Below, in pieces: positions 7,860 to 15,778 of a stretch of 64,000 nt of DNA. The stretch covers positions 1 to 64,000 of the forward strand of contig CAYVBY010000009.1 in assembly GCA_964449895.1 (NCBI GenBank), written 5' to 3'. The translations under genes were made by a program, and so were the position numbers. Origin of the DNA: Intestinibacter sp964449895. GTDB taxonomy: Bacteria; Bacillota; Clostridia; Peptostreptococcales; Peptostreptococcaceae. The notes beneath the pieces are model-generated. The model was not told where the DNA came from and did not search any database. It saw only the letters and a list, made by a program, of their open reading frames with translations. Within the stretch, counting starts at the first letter, position 1, and the number at the start of each line of letters is the position of its first letter.

Positions 7860-8002
7860 TCATTTGTACCATCCTGTCGTAAAACAAAACTAGGACTACT
7901 AATCTAATATTGATAACATGGTGACTTTAAATTTGGAAAGGCTGTGTTTTATTGGAAGGTAGTTTTATGTTATGTAAAACTATTTTTTTATTGGAGGAAA
8001 TT

Positions 8003-8785
8003 ATGAATAACAAAAAAATGCACAATGAAAAAAGATTCTCGCCAATGAAGGCGTGGATTAAGAAAGAGGAGGAAGAAACAGAAATACTACTTAGATGTAT
8101 TCCATCAACAGTAGTTTCTCTATTTGTTGTAAGTGTTATTTGTATGAATTTACTTGCAAATAAAACGCTGCTACAGACAAATTATATAGCATTAGACGGT
8201 GGGATATTGGTTTCATGGTTGTCGTTTATGTGTATGGATATCCTCACTAAGTATTTTGGACCAAAGGCATCCAATAAAATAGCAGTGCTTGCATCAGTGA
8301 TAAACCTGCTTATATGCGCAATTTTTTATATTGCAAGTATTATCCCATCTAATGCAAATGATTATACTGCATTGGATAATATACTTGGAGGTACATGGTT
8401 TATTCTTTTAGGAAGCACGATTGCATTTCTCGTGTCAGCAGCAATCAATAATTTCTTGAATTGGACAATAGGAAAGGCATTTCGCAAGAATTCGGATGGA
8501 AAACTTGCTTATGCTGTACAGTCATATGTTTCAACATTTATCGGTCAGTTTATGGATAACCTTATTTTTTCGCTTATAGTATTTGTGGGATTTGCGCCGA
8601 TATTCTGGGACGGATTTCATTGGACGGTATTGCAGTGTACAGCATGTGCTTTGACTGGAGCTATTGCAGAACTATTTATGGAAGTATTATTCTCGCCATT
8701 CGGCTATAGAATTGTAACGAAATGGAAACAGCATAATGTAGGACAGGAATATTTAGACTATATCAATGGAGGAAGATATCAATGA
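8003..8785 (+). CDS. VUT-family membrane protein (queuosine-precursor transporter-like)
   Basis: This encodes 260 residues with about six hydrophobic segments from residue 40 onward, after a charged cytoplasmic N-terminus. The pattern fits the VUT/YhhQ (DUF165) family: a second helix followed by a MDILTKYFGPKASNK loop, the QSYVSTFIGQFMDNLIFSLIV block and a closing helix. Known members import queuosine precursors, but the family is broader. The start at 8003 was chosen for its GGAGG; the upstream ATG codons lack one. Its stop overlaps the start of the dehydrogenase gene in ATGA, which implies translational coupling, so it may carry the dehydrogenase's substrate. That is inference. Confidence 0.75.
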   Translation: MNNKKMHNEKRFSPMKAWIKKEEEETEILLRCIPSTVVSLFVVSVICMNLLANKTLLQTNYIALDGGILVSWLSFMCMDILTKYFGPKASNKIAVLASVINLLICAIFYIASIIPSNANDYTALDNILGGTWFILLGSTIAFLVSAAINNFLNWTIGKAFRKNSDGKLAYAVQSYVSTFIGQFMDNLIFSLIVFVGFAPIFWDGFHWTVLQCTACALTGAIAELFMEVLFSPFGYRIVTKWKQHNVGQEYLDYINGGRYQ

Positions 8786-9435
8786 AGATTTTAATTACAG
8801 GAACATCACAGGGAATAGGAAAAGCAATTGCTGAACGTTTTTTGAAGGATAATCATGAGGTGATTGGCATTGATAGACAGGAAGCAAGTATTGAGCAGAA
8901 AGGATATACACATTATCAGATGGATGTCCGTGATTATGAAAACTTGCCAGAATTGGCTGGAATCAATGTTTTAATTAATAACGCAGGGACACAGAATGAG
9001 GATGATATTGACATCAATTTAAAAGCTGTAATTCGTATTACAGAGAAATATGGTATTCAGGATAAAATACATTCTATTTTAAATATTGGTTCGGCAAGTG
9101 CACATACAGGTGCAGAGTTCCCAGAATATTGTGCAAGTAAAGGCGGTATTTTAGCATATACAAAAAATGTTGCAATGCGTGTTGCGGTTTATGGTGCGAC
9201 TTGTAATAGTCTTGATCCAGGCGGAGTTATTACTCCACTTAATGAATGTGTGATGAATGATGTTGTGCTTTGGGAAGAAATCATGAATGAAACGCCGCTA
9301 AAAAAATGGGCAACTCCAGAAGAAATAGCGGAGTGGGCACATTTTATGACCATGACAAATACATTTTGTACTGGTCAGAATATCCTTATAGATGGTGGTG
9401 AATCTATTAATTATAACTTTGTGTGGAAGGATTAA
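8782..9435 (+). CDS. Short-chain dehydrogenase/reductase
   Basis: The 217-residue SDR is somewhat shorter than the usual 250. The nucleotide-binding TGTSQGIG is at residues 6-13, NNAG at 66-69, and the catalytic set is Ser104 (or Ser106), Tyr116 and Lys120 in the YCASK motif. A DPGGVITPL segment follows and a DGGE near the C-terminus closes the fold. The coenzyme is probably NAD(H), since an acidic residue (Asp31) ends the second strand. It would oxidise or reduce a hydroxyl/keto group of an unknown substrate in the cytoplasm. The ATG overlaps the stop of the VUT gene, so the two are co-translated. Confidence 0.88.
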   Translation: MKILITGTSQGIGKAIAERFLKDNHEVIGIDRQEASIEQKGYTHYQMDVRDYENLPELAGINVLINNAGTQNEDDIDINLKAVIRITEKYGIQDKIHSILNIGSASAHTGAEFPEYCASKGGILAYTKNVAMRVAVYGATCNSLDPGGVITPLNECVMNDVVLWEEIMNETPLKKWATPEEIAEWAHFMTMTNTFCTGQNILIDGGESINYNFVWKD

Positions 9436-9449
9436 GGAGATAATTATAG

Positions 9450-9479
9450 ATGAATATTGGTGGTATAAATTTAATTTAG
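9450..9479 (+). other. Nine-residue frame with ribosome site, truncated gene start
   Basis: AAGGAGATAATT precedes an ATG whose frame stops after nine residues (MNIGGINLI). It lies 15 bases after the dehydrogenase stop. It looks like the preserved start of a third operon gene that has been deleted. Confidence 0.3.
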
Positions 9480-9692
9480 CAAAGAACTAGAAACTTTTAG
9501 TTGTGCGTCTAGCGAATGATAAATAACAAATAATCCTCTCAACCATCATGGCTGGGAGGTTTCGTGCATCTCAAACCAACGATTGGAAGTTGATATCTCC
9601 TACCTTAAAGTTTAACTACTGTATTTTCTAACGTAAGTCTTGAAAAATTTCTCACAGCGTAACGCTTTTTTAGAAGATTTTCAAAATTCATC

Positions 9693-10388
9693 TTACGCTT
9701 CCTCTAAACTTTTCTGTACTAACTTTACTCCTAATTCAAATGCTTTTTTACAATCAATAGGAAACTGTTTTTCTCTTTGTTCTGTTTTTTTCGTTTCATC
9801 AAACATATTGCAATCATATTTTGAATAATCGGTATATTGATACGTATCACATGAATACAATGTTTCGCAATAACCAAAAAGTCTAGAAAGTGCACTTTCA
9901 TTTGATCCTAAAATTGTCGGATAGTTAACTTCATCCATAAACCATTCAGGGCAATTCATAGTATAAATAAGTGCAGTAGGTACTGTCTTATCCAAATATC
10001 TCACACGTTTTCCTGTTTTTTTATCAATCATATATGGATCAACCGGAAACATAAATCTCTCTAGAAATGCTCGAAGTTGAGCAGTTGGATAATCATAATA
10101 TACTGGTGATCCCATGATAATTACATCTGCTTCTTTTGCTTTCTGTAAAATCTTTGTCAGTTCATCCTTATATGCACATAAACCATTTGTCTTGCTATTT
10201 TTAATTTTACACGCCAAGCAACTAACACATCCTTTATAGGTATAATCATAAAGGTTGATTAAATCCGTATCGGCACCTACAGAAGCAGCACCCTCAGCAG
10301 CATGTTTTAATAGCGTAATCGTATTCCAATCACCTTTTCTAGGACTTCCATTAATCAATAATACTTTTTTTGTTTGGTTCTTATCCAT
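9693..10388 (-). CDS. Flavodoxin-fold NAD(P)H-dependent oxidoreductase
   Basis: The 231-residue protein has an N-terminal flavodoxin_2/FMN-reductase fold. The phosphate loop GSPRKGDWNT is near residue 14, and MGSPVYYDYPTAQLRAFLER near residue 92 closes the flavin pocket. A cysteine group (GCVSCLACK, then GLC) at about 53-73 is like that of iron-sulfur flavoproteins and may hold a [4Fe-4S] cluster or a redox disulphide. The C-terminal half is less typical. It should pass electrons from NAD(P)H through FMN to an unknown acceptor. A GAGGAG lies before the ATG. It is transcribed alone, divergently from an Old Yellow Enzyme gene, which suggests related redox chemistry. Confidence 0.82.
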   Translation of the reverse strand: MDKNQTKKVLLINGSPRKGDWNTITLLKHAAEGAASVGADTDLINLYDYTYKGCVSCLACKIKNSKTNGLCAYKDELTKILQKAKEADVIIMGSPVYYDYPTAQLRAFLERFMFPVDPYMIDKKTGKRVRYLDKTVPTALIYTMNCPEWFMDEVNYPTILGSNESALSRLFGYCETLYSCDTYQYTDYSKYDCNMFDETKKTEQREKQFPIDCKKAFELGVKLVQKSLEEA

Positions 10389-10445
10389 ATTTACTATTCT
10401 CCTCTTGTCTTAAAAATTTAAATCAAACTTACATTTCTTTAAATC

Positions 10446-10454
10446 ATTATAGCA
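10446..10454 (-). promoter_or_regulatory. Extended -10 promoter of the flavodoxin gene
   Basis: On the minus strand the sequence is TGCTATAAT, a full extended -10, about 60 bases before the start codon. The -35 region is poor. Confidence 0.5.
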
Positions 10455-10532
10455 TAAAAGAAGAAAAACTGAAAAACAGATAGAGATGCAGGGGAACCTT
10501 CATAGGTTGTTGATGAAATTTCCAAAAGCATG

Positions 10533-10541
10533 TGCTATAAT
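10533..10541 (+). promoter_or_regulatory. Extended -10 promoter of the Old Yellow Enzyme gene
   Basis: TGCTATAAT lies about 90 bases upstream of the start at 10631. A TTGATG lies 20 bases before it, slightly far for a -35. A seven-codon open frame occupies part of the leader. Confidence 0.5.
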
Positions 10542-10630
10542 ACTAGTAATTTTTTTACTCTTAGAAGTAACGATGATATTGGAGCGGATATATGGAAAAA
10601 AATAAGAATTTGTAGAAAGGAGATAAAAAC

Positions 10631-11659
10631 ATGAATACTAAGAAAATTTTTGAGTCAGCAGATTTAGGTGACTTGAAATTAAAGAACCGTCTTATTCGTT
10701 CTGCCACATGGGAGGCACTTGGCGATAAGAAAGGAGATATTCCAAAAAAATTATTTGAAATATATAGAGAATTAGCGAGCGGTGGGATTGGTGCTATTAT
10801 CACTGGATTTACTTCCATTGCAGATGATGATTACTACTTCGGAGGAATGGTGCGCTTATCAAATGACGAGTTAATGGCAAGCCACAGAAAATTGACAGAT
10901 GTTGTCCATGAAAATGACTGTCCTATTTTGGTGCAAATTGCCCTAGGCGAGTTTAACCGTGTAAGCAGTATAAAAAATTTAGCTATTGATGAGATGACGG
11001 CAGAAGATATTGAAAATGTGAAAGCATTATTTATCAATGCTGCTATTCGTGCAAAGAAAGCAGGCTATGATGGAGTGCAGATTCATGCGGCTCATGGATT
11101 TTTCCTAAGTCGTTTCATCAGCCCTGCCTATAATCATAGAAAAGACGAATATGGTGGAACAGCAAAAAATCGTGGGCGTATTATAATTGAAATTCTGAAA
11201 GAAATTCGCGAGCAATGTCCTAATTTCCATATTTGCATGAAGATTAACTGTAGTGATTTCAGCTACGCTGGATTGACCCCGGAAGATAGTATGACAATCT
11301 GTAAGATGTGTGCAGAGGCTGGAATGGATTCTATCGAAGTCAGTGGTGCCGGAACTTCCCGTTCTCAGATTCGTGCAGGAGTAAATGAAGCGTACTTCAA
11401 GGATTTTGCTCTCACGTTAGCAGATGAAATTGATATACCAATTATCCTTGTTGGTGGACATCGTAGCCTTGGCAATATGGAAAAGGTGCTTAACGATGGA
11501 AAAATAGAGTTTCTTTCTCTGTCACGTCCCCTTGTAAGAGAACCGAATCTTCCTAACCGTTGGTGCAATGGTGAAACGGAACCAGCCAAATGTGTTTCCT
11601 GCAATATGTGTTACAATACTCTCGGTCATGTTTGTATTTTTAATCTGAAAGGAAGGTAA
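10631..11659 (+). CDS. NADH:flavin oxidoreductase, Old Yellow Enzyme family
   Basis: This encodes 342 residues with AAAGGAG before the ATG. It is an FMN-binding TIM barrel: LKNRLIRSATWE near residue 17, the substrate-binding pair in IHAAHGFFLSRF near 154, then YNHRKDEYGGTAKNRGR, and the late phosphate-binding LVGGHRS near 275. The C-terminal CVSCNMCYNTLGHVC resembles the [4Fe-4S] ligand set of the 2-enoate reductase and BaiCD/BaiH group. The second half of those enzymes, an NAD(P)-binding flavoprotein domain, is missing here, so this is the barrel-plus-cluster form. It probably reduces an activated C=C bond. It is followed closely by a NUDIX gene. G+C is higher than in the core genes. Confidence 0.85.
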   Translation: MNTKKIFESADLGDLKLKNRLIRSATWEALGDKKGDIPKKLFEIYRELASGGIGAIITGFTSIADDDYYFGGMVRLSNDELMASHRKLTDVVHENDCPILVQIALGEFNRVSSIKNLAIDEMTAEDIENVKALFINAAIRAKKAGYDGVQIHAAHGFFLSRFISPAYNHRKDEYGGTAKNRGRIIIEILKEIREQCPNFHICMKINCSDFSYAGLTPEDSMTICKMCAEAGMDSIEVSGAGTSRSQIRAGVNEAYFKDFALTLADEIDIPIILVGGHRSLGNMEKVLNDGKIEFLSLSRPLVREPNLPNRWCNGETEPAKCVSCNMCYNTLGHVCIFNLKGR

Positions 11660-11667
11660 AGCTATCT

Positions 11668-12144
11668 ATGCACTATAAATTCTGCCCTAAATGTGGGACG
11701 AAGTTAATCGACAAAGCTGCTGGGGATGAAGGCAATGTTCCATTCTGTACTACCTGCAGCTGCTACTGGTTCGATTCTTTCAACAGCTGTTCCATTGTTA
11801 TGGTGGTAAATGAGCAGGACGAAATTGCACTGCTTACCCAGAAATATTTGTCTGATAAGTATAAATCCTTTGTTTCCGGGTATATCACACCGGGGGAGAC
11901 AGCGGAGGAAACAGCAATTCGTGAAGTTCGTGAGGAAATCGGTATAGAAATAGAGCGTTTAGAATATGCAGGAACCTATTGGTTTGAAACAAAAGGATTA
12001 TTGATGCACGGATTCATTGGATATGCTTCCAAAGGTGCATTTAAGTTATCAAAAGAGGTTGATAATGCAGAATGGGTTCCTTCGGCGGAAATTGAAAAGC
12101 TTATTTTCCCGGAAAGTCCTGGAAACTCAATGCATCCGCTGTAG
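11668..12144 (+). CDS. NUDIX hydrolase with zinc ribbon
   Basis: The 158-residue protein has an N-terminal zinc ribbon (Cys6, Cys9, Cys27, Cys30) followed by a NUDIX domain. The NUDIX box runs from Gly71 to about Ile93 and is intact (GYITPGETAEETAIREVREE, then IG), with all catalytic glutamates present. The ribbon plus box resembles NudC-type NAD+ diphosphatases, but the protein is shorter and lacks their SQPWPFPxS motif; here a short PESPGNSMHPL ends the chain. It cleaves some nucleoside diphosphate derivative. It begins eight bases after the Old Yellow Enzyme stop and is in the same operon. The end may be slightly truncated, because a frame-shifted coding-like tail follows. Confidence 0.82.
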   Translation: MHYKFCPKCGTKLIDKAAGDEGNVPFCTTCSCYWFDSFNSCSIVMVVNEQDEIALLTQKYLSDKYKSFVSGYITPGETAEETAIREVREEIGIEIERLEYAGTYWFETKGLLMHGFIGYASKGAFKLSKEVDNAEWVPSAEIEKLIFPESPGNSMHPL

Positions 12145-12279
12145 TATTTCTACTATTAGCAATGAAAGGGATACTACTTTTAAAGTGTGCAAAGCTATGA
12201 GTATCCGAAAACTCCAATTTATACGGATGGCAAATTACTTATCTAATCAATCAAAGACAATAATTACAGAAGAATGAAA

Positions 12280-12333
12280 ATGCCAGGTCATTTCGCTTTT
12301 AATTTTTAATAATGAAGCGATTTGGTCTGGCAT
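12280..12333. terminator. Long imperfect hairpin, possible terminator
   Basis: ATGCCAGGTCATTTCGCTT and AAGCGATTTGGTCTGGCAT form a 19-base stem with a few mismatches. The T-tract is weak on both strands. It lies between the NUDIX gene and the convergent DUF1413 gene. A second small perfect stem (AGCAGG/CCTGCT) lies at 12345-12360. Confidence 0.45.
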
Positions 12334-12432
12334 TAAAAATGAACAGCAGGATTGCCTGCTGCCCATTAGTCTGAGTATAGTTTTCAATATCTCGTCTGAT
12401 TTGATAGTTCACATGCAATATTCATTTTTGTT

Positions 12433-12786
12433 TTACTTGTTTCCTTCGTAAATGTAAATTTCACGACGGATCTTTTTATCGTAACCTTGTGCTCTGATTC
12501 CAAGTTCGGGGTGTTCGGTGATGTAATTATAGAAGTTCTTTCCGAAGACACCGGCCATTCCTCTTTTTAAGGTCCAAGAATCTCCATACAGATCTGGAAG
12601 AGAGAATGTCTTGCCTTTGTAACCACCAGTATGAACGCGACGAATAGCTTCTTCGACAGTAAATATTGTATTTAGGTCGAACAGCTTGTATCGAATGTAA
12701 TCCTGTATGGTCATTCCTTTGTTTTCTGCAGCTGTTTTAAGTTTGGTATAGTACTCATCATTCAATGAAAATTTAATTGTAGTCAT
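12433..12786 (-). CDS. DUF1413-domain protein
   Basis: The 117-residue protein starts at the ATG preceded by GGAGG; an ATG five codons upstream overlaps that ribosome site and is rejected. The N-terminal 50 residues (KFSLNDEYYTKLKTAAENKG, then MTIQDYIRYKLF) look like a ribbon-helix-helix DNA-binding unit. The rest, with FSLPDLYGDSWTLKRGMAGV, FGKNFY and the IRREIYIYE end, matches DUF1413 as I recall it. Such proteins are small, often near mobile genes, and the second part may bind a partner protein or sense a ligand. It stands alone here, so the target is unknown. Confidence 0.7.
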   Translation of the reverse strand: MTTIKFSLNDEYYTKLKTAAENKGMTIQDYIRYKLFDLNTIFTVEEAIRRVHTGGYKGKTFSLPDLYGDSWTLKRGMAGVFGKNFYNYITEHPELGIRAQGYDKKIRREIYIYEGNK

Positions 12787-12918
12787 AATCGCTTCCTCCA
12801 TATTGATTTAAATTTGCAATTAGGGACTTAAACATTCAAGTCCTTACAAGGTTATAATAACATTAAGGACCACGAATATCAATAGCTGATAATAAAAAAA
12901 TTAACAGGAGTAAATAAA

Positions 12919-12981
12919 ATGGATTTTAATGTATTTGACACAACAAAAATAGATGAGCATACAAGAAAAGCGAAAGAATAG
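12919..12981 (+). pseudogene. TipAS-type fragment, 5' end only
   Basis: ATG to TAG encodes 20 residues (VFDTTKIDEHTRKAKE near the end), preceded by AGGAG. The string resembles the start of TipAS-type antibiotic-recognition proteins of clostridia, where the next residues are normally QW; here the Q codon position is TAG and W follows, after which the frame decays. I read this as a gene start with a stop mutation and deletion. The resemblance is from memory. Confidence 0.35.
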
Positions 12982-13027
12982 TGGAGATGCATTTATATAG
13001 GCTGAAAAATTTCAGATTTTAAGTTTT

Positions 13028-13516
13028 ATGAATATTAATAATTTTGATTTCTTTGAATTCCCTGATTATGAAGATGGGCATAAGGTCATGGTTGATACAA
13101 AAGAATATGATTTTGACAATATATTTTCTCATAACAATAGTGCAGCGAAAGAATTATTGTGTACCATTGATTGCTTGATTGCCGATTTGGACGAAAGTAT
13201 GGTACAAGTTTTAAAAAATATAGAAAAAAAGATGAACACTCATGCATGGTGGGATGATTATAAAGGATTAGATTTATGTGATGGGAAAATAATATTTATA
13301 ATAGAAGATGATGAAGATATGATAGAAATTACATATGATGATGGTATGTTAATTGATGTAGGAAAACCAGCGACAGCCGACTATTATTGTATTACTGTTG
13401 TTGCATCAAATAATGAAATCGGATGGAGAAATCCAATTGCAGAAATTACTGTTTCTAACAAACAAGATTTGATATATAAAATCCAAGAAACGATTATACG
13501 TTTTAGAAAAATCTAA
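13028..13516 (+). CDS. Hypothetical acidic protein, immunity-like
   Basis: This encodes 162 residues, not recognised. It is very acidic with many aromatic residues (FDFFEFPDYEDGHKV at the start, then IIFIIEDDEDMIEITYDDGM in the middle), and has no membrane segment. Small acidic single proteins of this kind are often immunity proteins against nuclease toxins, but no toxin is nearby, so this is only a suggestion. The ribosome site is poor; only a distant AG-rich stretch lies before the ATG, so expression may be weak. A strong two-way terminator follows, shared with the convergent flavodoxin-ferredoxin gene. Confidence 0.5.
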   Translation: MNINNFDFFEFPDYEDGHKVMVDTKEYDFDNIFSHNNSAAKELLCTIDCLIADLDESMVQVLKNIEKKMNTHAWWDDYKGLDLCDGKIIFIIEDDEDMIEITYDDGMLIDVGKPATADYYCITVVASNNEIGWRNPIAEITVSNKQDLIYKIQETIIRFRKI

Positions 13517-13535
13517 ATTGGAATTTAAAATAACT

Positions 13536-13573
13536 AAAAAATGCCAGAAGAGTAATACTTTTGGCATTTTTTT
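13536..13573. terminator. Two-way terminator
   Basis: AAAAATGCCA and TGGCATTTTTTT flank a loop of about 15 bases. The stem has T-tracts on both strands and separates the convergent genes ending at 13516 and 13576. Confidence 0.75.
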
Positions 13574-13575
13574 AA

Positions 13576-14334
13576 TTATATAAAAAGTTCGTTTTCTTTT
13601 CTTTTTTCACAAGCTACTTTCATTTTTTTGGAAGCTACTTTAACCAAAATAGGATTTAGCTTTCTTGATTTATTAGGGCATATTTTTATACATCTCATAC
13701 ATGATATGCATAATTTATTATCTGTATTTTGGGGATTATCTATTGAAATAGCTCCGACGGGGCATAACTTTGCACATAATCCACAATTTATACATTTTTT
13801 ATTTGCTTTAGGTTTTAATGGAACTCCATTGTATTCTTTATATGGATAATTTCCAGGTAAATTTATTTCCTGATATGTTGAGGTATTTTTTATTTTGTCT
13901 GCTATTTTTTTTGCAAATTGTATAAGTTCTTCTTTGTCATTTTTATCTGGACGACCTGTCGCAAATTGGTGCATTATAGAATGTTGTGCGATTGCAGTAA
14001 TTGCTGCAATGCAACGAAATCCATTGTCTTTTACACATTCTTCTAATTCTTTAAGAGTATCTTCATAAGCTCTATTTCCATAAGATATTACTAAAATAGC
14101 TTTGGCGTTATTACCTGTCATTTTTCTTATTCGTTCAAGTGCAATCGAAGGGACTCTTCCACCATAAGATGGAACTCCAATAATACAGATATCATCTTCT
14201 TTAAAAGATGGACTGATTATATTTTCTTTTTTACTCAAATCAATTTCTTGATAAGTTCCAAATTCATTTGCTACTATTTTTACTATTTTTTCAGTGCTAT
14301 TTGTAGGGCTAAAATATAATGCATATACATTCAT
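13576..14334 (-). CDS. EFR1-type flavodoxin-ferredoxin protein
   Basis: The 252-residue protein fuses a flavodoxin-like domain (FSPTNSTEKIVK near residue 8; GVPSYGGRVPSIALERI near 53; ISYGNRAYEDTL near 83) to a two-cluster ferredoxin. The clusters are held by CINCGLCAKLCP near residue 185 and CISCMRCIKICP near 213. This is the EFR1-family architecture, common in anaerobic clostridia. It should shuttle electrons between FMN and ferredoxin-type partners in the cytoplasm; the physiological partner is unknown. AAAGGAGG lies before the ATG. The alkyltransferase-like gene lies just upstream in the same direction, with a short gap, so the two may be co-transcribed. Confidence 0.85.
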   Translation of the reverse strand: MNVYALYFSPTNSTEKIVKIVANEFGTYQEIDLSKKENIISPSFKEDDICIIGVPSYGGRVPSIALERIRKMTGNNAKAILVISYGNRAYEDTLKELEECVKDNGFRCIAAITAIAQHSIMHQFATGRPDKNDKEELIQFAKKIADKIKNTSTYQEINLPGNYPYKEYNGVPLKPKANKKCINCGLCAKLCPVGAISIDNPQNTDNKLCISCMRCIKICPNKSRKLNPILVKVASKKMKVACEKRKENELFI

Positions 14335-14375
14335 GTTTATATCCTCCTTTCTTGTAATAACAAACTAAAATTTTT

Positions 14376-14855
14376 CTATTTTAATTCAAAAATATAATTT
14401 TCATAATCTTTTACATAGTATTTTATATTTTTACGACCTTTTTTAATAATAGTGTGTCCCTCTGCTTCTAACTTTTCTATTTGTGCTTCTATACCATTAG
14501 GATATTTAGAATTTAGTTCTCCATTTGCTTTTAATGTTCGCCAATAAGGTGTTTCATCTTCTGAACGCTGATGACTTGCCCACGCTACAATAGAAACAAA
14601 AATTCCTGCTGTAATAGGTTCTGTAAAATCTGCACCACTCAATTTTGCAAAGTATTCTCGTATTTTTCCAACTGTAATCACTTTTCCATAAGGAATTTTT
14701 TTCATCACTTTATCATAATCGATTGGAGGCGCAAAATACATTTTGCTTCCACCATATTTTTCGATACTTTTTTGGTCTGTAATAGTCTGAAACTTTGGCA
14801 TATCCTTACTATCGTGTAACATAGCATTAAAATCTTTTTTTTCTTCATTTGCCAT
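14376..14855 (-). CDS. MGMT-family alkyltransferase-like protein
   Basis: The 159-residue protein has the DNA-binding part of O6-alkylguanine transferases: the helix-turn-helix IPYGKVITVGKIREYFAKL near residue 54 and a late PYWRTLKANGELN block. The active-site PCHR motif is replaced by PYWR, so the alkyl-accepting cysteine is absent. Proteins of this kind (alkyltransferase-like proteins) bind O6-alkylguanine in DNA and recruit nucleotide excision repair instead of repairing directly. The first 40 residues are an unusual extension. AGGAGGG lies before the ATG. The direct reading is that the cysteine is missing; the repair role is inferred from known homologues. Confidence 0.78.
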   Translation of the reverse strand: MANEEKKDFNAMLHDSKDMPKFQTITDQKSIEKYGGSKMYFAPPIDYDKVMKKIPYGKVITVGKIREYFAKLSGADFTEPITAGIFVSIVAWASHQRSEDETPYWRTLKANGELNSKYPNGIEAQIEKLEAEGHTIIKKGRKNIKYYVKDYENYIFELK

Positions 14856-15131
14856 TTTGTCAACCCTCCTATTTTAAGGATAATCTATTTCTATATAAAG
14901 AGATTGTTTTAAAATTTAAACAAATTTCGATTTATAAATATCTTATCATGAACAATATTCATCTGCAATATAACTTATGTATAGATACTACAATTAATAT
15001 TTATGAATTAGTAAGAAAATTATTGCTGTTATGGTTTAAGACAATAGAAATATTTTATGATACTATAAAATTATATATTTTAGACAAAGAACAAAAATTA
15101 TTTTAAGTTTAGAAAAAAGAGAGTGTTGTTA

Positions 15132-15572
15132 ATGAATAAGATAGCGTATTTTAGTGAAAAGCCTATTAATGCATATTTTTTAAATCTGACAGAAACTAAA
15201 AATTATAAAAGATTTATAGATATAGCACTTAAATATGCAGATACAATTTGTATGACATATAATGGTGGATATAAGGATTTTAAAGAGTCAGAATGGTCGT
15301 TTTTGAATAGTAGCTTGATAGGATATGAAATAACTAAACATACTGCTGTAACAAAAGGTCTAACAGTATGTTTGATATAGTTAAAAATAGATTCTACTAC
15401 AAGATCATGGTTAAAACAAAAAAGACATATTTATGATTTTATTTGTTATGATGAATGGTTTGATGATTTATGCTTAATTAAGAACAAAGAGGTTGTGTTT
15501 TGTTCTTGTACGCATGAAGAATTTTGTTATATGAATAAGGATTTGGCAGAAATACTGAAATCAATTCCATAA
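15132..15572 (+). pseudogene. Unknown protein split by an amber codon
   Basis: Translation from ATG at 15132 gives 82 residues, ending at TAG (15378-15380). The same frame then continues for 63 more codons of clearly coding sequence (starting LKIDSTTRSWLKQKRHIYDF and including NKEVVFCSCTHEEFCYMN) to TAA at 15572. So a gene of about 146 codons is interrupted by a single in-frame TAG, with no frameshift needed. The second half has no start or ribosome site of its own. The family is not recognised. It is either a recent pseudogene or a read-through product. Confidence 0.6.
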
Positions 15573-15778
15573 AAGTTACTCTTGATAAAGAAAAAACAAT
15601 CGGACATCCTATAATGAGTCGTGCGATTGTCAGAGTTGTAAAAATTTAAAGGTAAACCTATAACAGGAGCAGAATTGAGCAAGGTATTGAAGGCAGCTTA
15701 TACTGTTACTGTGGTTATTAATGTTGTATTTCGGATTATATAACTGTATATGATTTAAATAGCAAAGGAGATTGTGAA
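15573..15778 (+). other. Decayed coding stretch before the aldo/keto reductase
   Basis: Short open pieces in different frames (for example one reading TIGHPIMSRAIVRVVKI) suggest eroded coding DNA. No intact gene or clear promoter is seen. Confidence 0.25.

Noticed and set aside
9535..9559. CCTCTCAACCA/TGGCTGGGAGG hairpin as terminator of the dehydrogenase gene
   Set aside because: The stem has a mismatch and wobble, and no T-tract follows on either strand, so a terminator call is not supported.
12017..12277. 86-codon frame overlapping the NUDIX gene end
   Set aside because: It starts inside the NUDIX gene in another frame with no ribosome site. A small part after 12145 may be debris, but no family could be named.
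14849..15106. 85-codon plus-strand frame after the alkyltransferase-like gene
   Set aside because: It begins inside the opposite gene, has no ribosome site and encodes unlikely Ile/Leu/Phe-rich sequence; it is open only because the DNA is A+T-rich.
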